Below the pieces are notes generated by a model that had not been told where the DNA came from, ran no database searches, and saw nothing but the letters and a program-made list of their open reading frames with translations. A stretch of DNA of 39,678 bases, taken from assembly GCA_902521955.1 (NCBI GenBank), contig CABYTP010000009.1, positions 1-39,678 of the forward strand, in the 5' to 3' direction. Shown piece after piece: positions 29,029 through 37,163 of the stretch. The stretch is from an uncultured Candidatus Actinomarina sp. (lineage in GTDB: Bacteria; Actinomycetota; Acidimicrobiia; Actinomarinales; Actinomarinaceae). Both the position numbers and the translations under genes were made by a program. Position 1 is the first letter of the stretch. Every line of letters begins with the position of its first letter.

Positions 29029-30039
29029 ATGGAGATAGTTTTTTTTTCGGAAGGCAACCAACATACAAGATTTTTTAAACCCTTGTTAGATTATTTAATT
29101 AAAAATAAACAAAATAAAATTACGTTAATTACATTAGACGAAACCGATGAATTGATAAAAGATAGTAGAATTTCAAGAAAATTAGTTCCAAAAAACAACA
29201 TTGAAAAAATTAAAATACTTAAAAATATTGAGGCTGATTATTTTATTACCACTACACCGGGAATCGGTCATAGCTACTTTCCAAAGTCTAAAATTGTGCC
29301 ATCAAATAGGCGGCCAAAATATGTTTATATATTTCATTCCTTAGTTAGCCCAAATGAAATGTATTTAAAAAATTCATTTAAAAATTATGATTTAATTTTT
29401 GCTCCATCTGAAAAAATAAAAACACAACTTAGTGATTTAGTTTCAAAAAATACAAAAATTTTAGTTTCAGGATATTTTCTATTTGATAGCCAATCAAGCC
29501 ATCAAAATACTATTGGTAATTCAAAAAATATTTTAATTGCTCCAACATGGGGAAATGATGGACTAATTACAAATTTAGATAAACTAGAAGCTTTAAGTAT
29601 TTTACATGCACAACATAAATATCAATTAACAATTAGGCCTCATCCTATGACATTTTTAGATAAAATTTTAATTAGAAAATTAGAAAAATTTAACCTTGAT
29701 ACTAGTAATGAAGTTAAAAATTTTGGAATTTATGATTTTTTAATAACTGATTTTTCTGGAATTGCATTGGAGTTTTATTTTTTTACTAGAAAACCAACAT
29801 TATTTATAGAATCAAACAAAAAAATAAAAAGGAAAATAAAGAAGGCGGAGTTAAAACTTTCTTTAATAGAAAACGAAATGCAAGAAATCATTGGAAGTAA
29901 ATTCAAAATTGATAAAGATTATAACAAATATGTTTACCCAACAATTTTTGATTCAGAAAAAGCAGACTCGTTTATAGAAACTTTTCAAAGCAAAAAATCT
30001 TCTGTGAAATATGTTGGGGAATTCTTATTAGAAAATTAG
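29029..30039 (+). CDS. CDP-glycerol:poly(glycerophosphate) glycerophosphotransferase (TagF)-like protein
   Basis: KYVYIFHSLVSPNEMYLKNSFKNYDLIFAPSEK, LIAPTWGNDG, LTIRPHPMTF, FLITDFSGIALEFYFFTRKPTLFIES: Glyphos_transf pattern. Confidence 0.82.
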   Translation: MEIVFFSEGNQHTRFFKPLLDYLIKNKQNKITLITLDETDELIKDSRISRKLVPKNNIEKIKILKNIEADYFITTTPGIGHSYFPKSKIVPSNRRPKYVYIFHSLVSPNEMYLKNSFKNYDLIFAPSEKIKTQLSDLVSKNTKILVSGYFLFDSQSSHQNTIGNSKNILIAPTWGNDGLITNLDKLEALSILHAQHKYQLTIRPHPMTFLDKILIRKLEKFNLDTSNEVKNFGIYDFLITDFSGIALEFYFFTRKPTLFIESNKKIKRKIKKAELKLSLIENEMQEIIGSKFKIDKDYNKYVYPTIFDSEKADSFIETFQSKKSSVKYVGEFLLEN

Positions 30040-30665
30040 ATATTATGTAATTTATTTAAAATATATTCTAAAAAACTTAGTCCAACATTTCCACTTTTTT
30101 CTGGATGAAATTGGCAACCTACATATCGACCAATTTTATTATTGTCACTTGATACGATTGCAGTAACTTCGTTGCCTTCCAGTTTTGTTGTTCCTAATAT
30201 ATTTTCTTTTATTTTTGGAAATGCTGAGTAACTGTGAACAAAATAAAAATATTCTCCAGCAAACTGCTCTAATTCATTATTTTCAAAAGATACTTTTCTC
30301 CACCCAATGTTTGGAATTTTATCAATTCCGTATTTATCAAGCTTTTTTACGGATCCTGGAATTAAATCAAGTCCGTTTTTATTTCCTTCTTCTGAGAAAG
30401 AGAATAGCAATTGCATACCTAAACATATTCCAAGTATTTTTAAATTTTTTTCTTCTGCAATTTCTTTAAAATCAACAAAGTTAGGTTTCAAATTCTCCAT
30501 TGCCTGTCCGTAATGACCAACACCTGGGATTATTACAATATCCTCAGAATGAAAATTTTCAACATTTGAAACACTTTTTGTGTTATACCCTAAATTTTCT
30601 ACAGCATATTTAATGCTTTGTAAGTTTGATAAATTTGTATTTAAAATTTTTAAAGTATTAGTCAT
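30036..30665 (-). CDS. HisH-like glutamine amidotransferase (probable acetamidino-sugar pathway subunit)
   Basis: IIPGVGHYGQAMENL, LGICLGMQLLFSFSEEG (nucleophile Cys), CQFHPEKSG. Clusters with WbpG/PseA-like protein rather than his genes. Confidence 0.93.
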   Translation of the reverse strand: MTNTLKILNTNLSNLQSIKYAVENLGYNTKSVSNVENFHSEDIVIIPGVGHYGQAMENLKPNFVDFKEIAEEKNLKILGICLGMQLLFSFSEEGNKNGLDLIPGSVKKLDKYGIDKIPNIGWRKVSFENNELEQFAGEYFYFVHSYSAFPKIKENILGTTKLEGNEVTAIVSSDNNKIGRYVGCQFHPEKSGNVGLSFLEYILNKLHNI

Positions 30666-30686
30666 CGTCTTATATCAAAACCAAGT

Positions 30687-31424
30687 TCATTCTTTAAATG
30701 AAGACAAATTAGTATATTTTATCAGCTCAAGTTGATTTTTAATTTTAATAACTGCTCTTAATGAATCAATGAATGAAATAAAAGATAGAATTAACAAAAT
30801 TACTACAAGCTCGTAAATGTATCCCAGAGATACAAAAATTAAAACTATTATAATGTGCGAGCTTTGTATAGATTCTAAGCAAGATCTTATGAATATCTTA
30901 ATATTCTTGTCAATACTATTAGCATTACTCTTTTTTTCTGAAACTTTAGATAATTTTCTATATAAAGAAAGCTTGAGTTCTATAATCACGCTAAGAAAAT
31001 ATAAGATCAACATAGCAAATAATAAATAACTGATAGTGTTGTTTAAATCAAAATTATTGACATAAAAACTTAAATAAATATAAGACAATGGAATAATAAC
31101 ATCACCTAAACCATCAATTAACTTACCATAAAGATTATTAATATTGTAAATTCTTGCAAGGTTCCCATCACAAAAATCAAGTATCTGAATAAATAAAATA
31201 AAAACAAAAAATGTAAATATTTCAATTTCTAGATTAAACATTGGATGAAACATTAACACTAGAAATATTAGAATTCTTGAGTATGTAATTTGATTTGGCA
31301 AAAGCTTAAACTTATAGAAAATAAAAGTTGGAAGAATAGAAATTGGTCTAAAAAAATAAATAAAACTATAATTTCTAATTTTTGATTGTCTATCGATATC
31401 TAAAATTTCTGATTTATTAAACAT
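30687..31424 (-). CDS. CDP-alcohol phosphatidyltransferase family membrane protein
   Basis: CDGNLARIYNINNLYGKLIDGLGD matches DGx2ARx8Gx3Dx3D exactly; several TM helices. Confidence 0.92.
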   Translation of the reverse strand: MFNKSEILDIDRQSKIRNYSFIYFFRPISILPTFIFYKFKLLPNQITYSRILIFLVLMFHPMFNLEIEIFTFFVFILFIQILDFCDGNLARIYNINNLYGKLIDGLGDVIIPLSYIYLSFYVNNFDLNNTISYLLFAMLILYFLSVIIELKLSLYRKLSKVSEKKSNANSIDKNIKIFIRSCLESIQSSHIIIVLIFVSLGYIYELVVILLILSFISFIDSLRAVIKIKNQLELIKYTNLSSFKE

Positions 31425-31648
31425 ATTTAAATCTTATCATTTATATTTATAACTTGTTTTTAATTGGCTACAGGCAAAATCTAACTTCAAACTTTTAGTG
31501 TTGAAAATAAAAGCTACCATTTTAACCTTTCTTTATTTTACATTATTTAAAGTTACTTATTCTTCTTTAATTCAATTCAAATGTTCGAATGAATTAGATA
31601 TGTGGATTTATAAGATATATTATTTTGATAAACGCCAATTTTTATTAA

Positions 31649-32392
31649 TTAATTCCTTATTTCAAAATCAAGGGTTCTTAAATATTTTTTAATTGAATTT
31701 ATATCTAATTTTTTATAATGAAGGGCTGAACCAATCAAAATCCCGGATAAAGATTTATCAAGTTTATCCAAATGTTCTAACTTTCCAAAACCACCTCCTA
31801 CAATCAAAGGAACAGAGCAAGATTCTAATGCACATTCAATCATTTCATAGTCAAATCCATTTAAGTATCCATCATTATCTATTGAAGTCACAGATATTTC
31901 GCCAACTCCACGATCCACAACTTCAGAAATCCAATTCTTTAGATCTTTTTTTGAGTCATCTCTTCCGGTAGAGGTAAATACATTCCAACTATTCTTATCG
32001 GTTTTTTTTGCTTCAATAGATAAAGAAACGTTTGCAGAACCAAAACTTTTTACAAGTTCATCAATTAATTCAGGCCTTTCAACTGCAGCAGTGTTTACGG
32101 ATACTTTATCTGCACCATATTTAAAATACTCTAAGGCGTCTTCTACGTTTTTGATTGCTCCACTAACTGTAACCGGCACAAATATGTTTTTTACAGTAAA
32201 AGTTAATATTTCATAAAGTCCTTCTCTGCTGTACAAACTAGCAACAGAATCTATATACATAATTTCATCGATATTTTCTTCAAAATATTGTTTTGCAAAG
32301 TCTTCAGCATCACCTAACTGTCTTAAGCCCTCAAAACTTAAACCCTTTATAAGTGCAGAATTTTTTATATCAAGTCTTGAAATTATTCTCAT
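31649..32392 (-). CDS. HisF-like cyclase subunit (acetamidino-sugar pathway type)
   Basis: MRIISRLDIKNSALIKGLSFEGLRQLGDAEDFA, PVTVSGAIKNVEDA, GADKVSVNTAAVERPELI, LIVGGGFGKLEHL. Confidence 0.92.
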   Translation of the reverse strand: MRIISRLDIKNSALIKGLSFEGLRQLGDAEDFAKQYFEENIDEIMYIDSVASLYSREGLYEILTFTVKNIFVPVTVSGAIKNVEDALEYFKYGADKVSVNTAAVERPELIDELVKSFGSANVSLSIEAKKTDKNSWNVFTSTGRDDSKKDLKNWISEVVDRGVGEISVTSIDNDGYLNGFDYEMIECALESCSVPLIVGGGFGKLEHLDKLDKSLSGILIGSALHYKKLDINSIKKYLRTLDFEIRN

Positions 32393-32416
32393 ATAAAAAT
32401 ATTGTATACTGGGGAT

Positions 32417-33601
32417 TTAGGTTACTTGAGTTTTTAGTAACCATCTATTATTTTTTTTCAACCATATTTCTGGTGACCTAAATTTATCAATAATTTCCCA
32501 CAATTTTTTTTCGTCTAAATCCAAATATTCTAAAAAATCTGGTAAATACTTATCAGGAAATTCATGATCATATTTTTGTACTAATGCCACTCCTTCTTCT
32601 CTTGTAATTTTATTATTTCTAATTTCTTGTGAAGCATCATAAGTAGCTCTTCCAATTCCAAATTTAATAAAAATCATGTAAAAATGTAGCCATTCTAATA
32701 TATCGTCTATTCCTGCATATTTACTGTATGAGCCTTGAGATCTTTCATTATTGGGCCTAAAGCCAGTATTTTCAGCTGCATAATAAAACATTTCTTGAGG
32801 GTCCCATTTGACGTAATAACTCAAGTAATGGACTTGAGTTTTTTTCTGTTTCAGAATATTAAAATCTATTGGATTATACATATTAAAGTCTGAAGTTTTA
32901 AATCCATAATCTTTAATCAGATTGCTTTTGGGAATGCCTCCAATCGTCAAATCTTCAGCTTTGGATTCGGAAAAAAAAGATAAGTCCATTGTTGGTCGAT
33001 GATTATCTTCAATTTTGTTTCCATATTCAGCTTGATTTTCTCCATAAAAAACTAATGGAATGTCATACATAATAGATGTCCTTGGTCCTATGAGTTTCTG
33101 GCCAATTATAAACGGTTGAAATGGATGACCTAAGTTTTCAAAAGCCAATTTAGTCAATTTTCTATGTACATTACCACTAGGGTGAATCAAAATATTATCA
33201 AAACCCCCAATTTGAATCCAAGACTGAAAATTTTGCCATCCAATATCAGTATATTTATGAGGAGCCCAAGTGACTGTTAGTGGATTCATTCCAAATTCTT
33301 TTTTTAAATAATGTGATGCAAATGCACTATCTTTTCCACCCGAACCAGGAACAACACAGTCATATGACCCGTCCTTGCTTCTGAACTTATCACATAGTTC
33401 TTGTAGCTCGCTTCTTCTGTCTTTCCAGTTTATTTTTTCTTTCTCTAAAGACCAAAGGCACGCGCTACAGACTCCTTCGATAAAATTAATTTTAGGTTTA
33501 ATGTCTTCTGATTTATTTTTAAATTCAACAACACTGCTGGGTCTTTGATTAGAAATAACACATTTGGTACAGTACTGAACATTGTTTTCCTTTGAATCCA
33601 T
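32417..33601 (-). CDS. N-acetyl sugar amidotransferase (WbpG/PseA-like)
   Basis: YCTKCVISNQRPS, GVCSACLW, YDCVVPGSGGKDSAFASHYLKKEFGMNPLTVTWAPHKYTDIGWQNF (PP-loop SGGKDS), FYGENQAEYGN. Confidence 0.94.
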   Translation of the reverse strand: MDSKENNVQYCTKCVISNQRPSSVVEFKNKSEDIKPKINFIEGVCSACLWSLEKEKINWKDRRSELQELCDKFRSKDGSYDCVVPGSGGKDSAFASHYLKKEFGMNPLTVTWAPHKYTDIGWQNFQSWIQIGGFDNILIHPSGNVHRKLTKLAFENLGHPFQPFIIGQKLIGPRTSIMYDIPLVFYGENQAEYGNKIEDNHRPTMDLSFFSESKAEDLTIGGIPKSNLIKDYGFKTSDFNMYNPIDFNILKQKKTQVHYLSYYVKWDPQEMFYYAAENTGFRPNNERSQGSYSKYAGIDDILEWLHFYMIFIKFGIGRATYDASQEIRNNKITREEGVALVQKYDHEFPDKYLPDFLEYLDLDEKKLWEIIDKFRSPEIWLKKNNRWLLKTQVT

Positions 33602-33658
33602 GTAAACTACTATACTATAGTTGCTACAGATAATTTATGGTGGAAATAATGGTCAATA

Positions 33659-34390
33659 ATGACACAGAATAGAGATCACGATTATTTATATCTTGAAGAA
33701 GAAAAATATTTAACTAATCCCAAACACACTACATTAATTTTTGAAAAGCTGTTAAAAGAGATATCTTTTGGTGATAAATACTTAAGCTTGTGGGACATAG
33801 GTTGTAGTAATGGTTCAATGCTCAACTACTTGGTCAAACAATTCCCGAATTGTAATTTTTTTGGAAGCGATATAATTCCGGAAAGCATTGAACTTGCAAA
33901 ACAAAAAACAAACAAAGTTATTAATTATTTTAGCGACGATATTACTCAAAAGAATATTACATCACTAAATTGTGATGTAATAATTTCGGTCGGTGTATTG
34001 CAAATTTATGACAACATTAAAGATATAATTGAAAACTATATTTCAAGAACAGCAGATGAAGGGTATATATTCCTTGAAGGACCTTTTGGAAAATATGATG
34101 TTGATGTAAAAATATCGTACAGAGATAATAAAAATACAAAAACATCAAAAATAGACCAAGGTGGTTGGAACGTCTGGTCTATCAATTATCTTCAAGAAGA
34201 ATTAAGCAAGATAAAATATATAAAAAACTTTGATTTTATTCCTATAAATTTTCCAAAAAATCTAAATATAAAACAAAATGAAGAAGATTCTTTGAGAAGC
34301 TGGACTGTAAATGTTGATGGACAAAATAAATTTTTAAATGCATTAATTTTACAAGATCACTTTGTCTTGAAATTAAAAATAAATAAGTAG
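33659..34390 (+). CDS. Class I SAM-dependent methyltransferase
   Basis: LSLWDIGCSNGSMLNYLVKQFPNCNFFGSDIIPESIELAKQ; CDVIISVGVLQIYDN. Confidence 0.88.
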   Translation: MTQNRDHDYLYLEEEKYLTNPKHTTLIFEKLLKEISFGDKYLSLWDIGCSNGSMLNYLVKQFPNCNFFGSDIIPESIELAKQKTNKVINYFSDDITQKNITSLNCDVIISVGVLQIYDNIKDIIENYISRTADEGYIFLEGPFGKYDVDVKISYRDNKNTKTSKIDQGGWNVWSINYLQEELSKIKYIKNFDFIPINFPKNLNIKQNEEDSLRSWTVNVDGQNKFLNALILQDHFVLKLKINK

Positions 34391-34403
34391 GGTTGATATT
34401 CAA

Positions 34404-35330
34404 GTGAACAATCATTCATTAATGTTTCATGATTTCAAACTTGATAATACTATTGGTACTCAGGGAGCGATATCTCAAACTGATTTTAAGAAGCTATTAA
34501 GACCAAATGAAAAAAATTATTTTTCAGATCCTTTAGAAATTCAAAACAGAAGTAATAAAAATTTAGAATCAAATTCATTTATAACATTTGATGATGGACT
34601 ATTAAGTCAATATGAAATTGCAATTGAATGCTTGAAAGATACTGAAATAAAGGGAGTATTTTTTGTTCATTCAAAGCCATTGATAGGCGAGTATGATATT
34701 CACCAAGTTATAAGATCATTTAAGAATTCATCAATATTTAAGAATGTAGATGACTTTAATCAACAATTGATAGATATTCTAGTTTCTAATTTTGGAATAA
34801 AAGAAAAAGAAAAATTAGAAACTAACTTTATAAATAGTGATTACTTGTCTGAGTTTAATTTTTATTCAAATCTCGACAGAAAATTAAGATATTTAAGAGA
34901 TTATGTTATCAGTTTAAATCATTATGAAGATGGAATTAAAGAACTCCTTAATCAAAAAAATGTTAATGTAGATGATTTAGTCAAAAATACTTATATTGGT
35001 AGAAAAAAATTAAATGAAATAAATGAATTAGGACATATCATTGGGCTCCATTCACATTCGCACCCTACAAATTTAGGCAAACTAGATGAGACAAAACAAA
35101 GATATGAAATAGAAACTAATTTTGAAATATTAAAAGACCTTCTAGATTATGAACCAAATTCAATCTCTTACCCATCAAATTCCTATAACAATGAAACACT
35201 TAAAATACTTCAAGACTTAAAAATATCATATGGGTTTAGAGCTGATAATAAAATTAATTCAAGCCCTTTTGAACTATCAAGAATAGATGCAACTATAGCT
35301 TTAAATAGCATTAATAAGTCTTCATTATGA
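34404..35330 (+). CDS. Polysaccharide deacetylase (NodB)-like protein
   Basis: NSFITFDDGLLSQYEIAIECL (TFDDG), HIIGLHSHSHPTNLG (HSHSH), SISYPSNSYNNETLKIL. Confidence 0.88.
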   Translation: MNNHSLMFHDFKLDNTIGTQGAISQTDFKKLLRPNEKNYFSDPLEIQNRSNKNLESNSFITFDDGLLSQYEIAIECLKDTEIKGVFFVHSKPLIGEYDIHQVIRSFKNSSIFKNVDDFNQQLIDILVSNFGIKEKEKLETNFINSDYLSEFNFYSNLDRKLRYLRDYVISLNHYEDGIKELLNQKNVNVDDLVKNTYIGRKKLNEINELGHIIGLHSHSHPTNLGKLDETKQRYEIETNFEILKDLLDYEPNSISYPSNSYNNETLKILQDLKISYGFRADNKINSSPFELSRIDATIALNSINKSSL

Positions 35331-36073
35331 AATTAGGATTAATTACAGGAAATTCATTAAGACACAATTATTTGGGTACATACCTTAGTCAAAACTTCGA
35401 AACGATTCATTATATCGAAACCTCAGCGGTTAAACACAATACAAAAAGTACGATTATGAAGGATTATTTTCTAAAAGTACAAAATAGCGAGAATGTAATT
35501 TTTGAAAAAGCTAATTCATTAAATAGTAAAGCAGATAAGATTTTTTTACCGAAGGGTCAAGTTAATAACTTGGAAGTTAAATCAAATAAGCTTTTGGACT
35601 GTGATTGCATTATTGTATTTGGATCTTCTATTATAAAAGATCCTTTGTTTTCAGAAATTTCAGATAAAAAATTGATCAATTTACACATGGGAATTTCACC
35701 ATACTATTTAGGTTCTGCTTGTAATTTTTGGGCAATGTATGATGATAATATTCAATATGTTGGTGGAACTATCCAAACCCTATCAAGAGCACTTGATATG
35801 GGCAATACTTTAAAATACTGCTACCCCAATTTTAATAAAGACTCTTTTAACCCTTTTGATTTTTCAATGGAAGCAGTTATGGAGACGATTAATAATTTGC
35901 CCGAAGTAATTAATAATATTGATAAGTATTTATCCAACACGGCAAAACCTGATAGTGCAAAATTGATAAGACACTCAAAAATTATTGACTTCAGTGATGA
36001 AATTGTTAAAGATTTTTACAAAAAAGAATTAAATTTAAAAAATATTACAAAAAGATTAATCAATAAGAATTAA
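35327..36073 (+). CDS. Formyltransferase-family protein (probable sugar N-formyltransferase or related acyltransferase)
   Basis: CIIVFGSSIIKDPLFSEISDKKLINLHMGISPYYLGSACNFWAMYDDNIQYVGGTIQ: N-HxGxSPxYxG formyltransferase motif; ATGA overlap with upstream gene. Confidence 0.8.
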   Translation: MKLGLITGNSLRHNYLGTYLSQNFETIHYIETSAVKHNTKSTIMKDYFLKVQNSENVIFEKANSLNSKADKIFLPKGQVNNLEVKSNKLLDCDCIIVFGSSIIKDPLFSEISDKKLINLHMGISPYYLGSACNFWAMYDDNIQYVGGTIQTLSRALDMGNTLKYCYPNFNKDSFNPFDFSMEAVMETINNLPEVINNIDKYLSNTAKPDSAKLIRHSKIIDFSDEIVKDFYKKELNLKNITKRLINKN

Positions 36074-37107
36074 AGCATATCGAGTTTTGACAATTCTTCT
36101 TGGCTGCCTACATCTAACCATCTCTCGGTTATGTAATAGGGATGAACATGATATTTACTAATTGATTGTTCAATAAGCTCACTCATGTCTAAGTAGTGTT
36201 TATTTTTAATATTTGAAATAATGTTTTTGCTAATGATATTTATTCCTGCACTAACCCAATCTTGGTACATTGGCTTTTCATCAAATCCAGTAACTTTTTT
36301 ATTCTCTACTTTTATTACGCCGTAAGGAATAAATGTATTAAAAGGTCTCACCCCCACTAAAACATCAGCTTCTTTTTCATCAAAAGTAGATAACATTTCT
36401 CTAAAATTTGTTTCAGTTATTACATCACAATTTACTGTTAAAACAGGCATAGGTTCTTCTTGAAGATAATATAGAGCACCAGCAGTACCAAGAGGTTCTT
36501 CTTCAATAATAAAGTCTATCTCAATATTGTCGATTTCAAACTCTGATACTTTTTCAATTATTTGATTTGCCATGTGATGTAAAGATATGTAAATTTTTCG
36601 AAACCCATATTTTTCAATTTTTTTAAGCTGATATTCCAACAGGGTAACTCCTTTAATATCAACGAGTGGTTTTGGCTTATCTCTTGTTATTTCACCTAAC
36701 CTAGACCCTTTGCCTCCAGCCATTAAAAGTACTGGATTTTTCAATTCATTTTTAATTTCATAAGGAACATATAACAATTTTTTTATTGACATATTTTTAT
36801 CAAGAATAGGAATATAGGGGTTTAGGTTTTTATTAAATAATTTTTTTGCTGATTCTTCAGTGTAGTTTTCTTCTAAATAGTCAAAATCATAATTAATTAT
36901 GTTTTGAATTGTATCTTTTAATGATCGACTTTCTAATAAGCCTCTTCTGAGATCGCCATTTGAAATTAAACCAATTAACTTATCATTTTTTAAAACAAGA
37001 AGGATTTTGTGAAAGCACTCTTCTATTTTTTGTAAAGCGCTTAAAAAATTTTCATCTTCATTAATGGTATTTTCTTGTAAATTTTTTATAATTTGTATCT
37101 TTGTCAT
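36070..37107 (-). CDS. CBS-domain plus sugar-1-phosphate nucleotidyltransferase fusion (PtmE-like)
   Basis: N-term CBS-like ...LIGLISNGDLRRGLLE...YIPILDKNMSIKKLLYVP; C-term VLLMAGGKGSRLGEITRDKPKPLVDIKGVTLLEYQLKKIEKYGF (GGxGxRL...KP). Confidence 0.9.
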   Translation of the reverse strand: MTKIQIIKNLQENTINEDENFLSALQKIEECFHKILLVLKNDKLIGLISNGDLRRGLLESRSLKDTIQNIINYDFDYLEENYTEESAKKLFNKNLNPYIPILDKNMSIKKLLYVPYEIKNELKNPVLLMAGGKGSRLGEITRDKPKPLVDIKGVTLLEYQLKKIEKYGFRKIYISLHHMANQIIEKVSEFEIDNIEIDFIIEEEPLGTAGALYYLQEEPMPVLTVNCDVITETNFREMLSTFDEKEADVLVGVRPFNTFIPYGVIKVENKKVTGFDEKPMYQDWVSAGINIISKNIISNIKNKHYLDMSELIEQSISKYHVHPYYITERWLDVGSQEELSKLDML

Positions 37108-37163
37108 TAAATTTAATGATAATAAACATCACTAATAGTCAATAAGGTATTTAGAATATTTTT

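Noticed and set aside
31498-31692. 64-aa plus-strand ORF (MLKIKATILTFLYFTLFKVTYSS...) in the 224-nt spacer
   Set aside because: Non-ATG start, low-complexity composition and overlap of 44 nt with the hisF-like 3' end; signal-peptide look is expected by chance in AT-rich DNA.
30036-32392. Histidine biosynthesis (hisH/hisF)
   Set aside because: Paired with a WbpG/PseA-like amidotransferase and sugar genes; no other his genes; HisF-like has sequence features of the polysaccharide-type paralogue.
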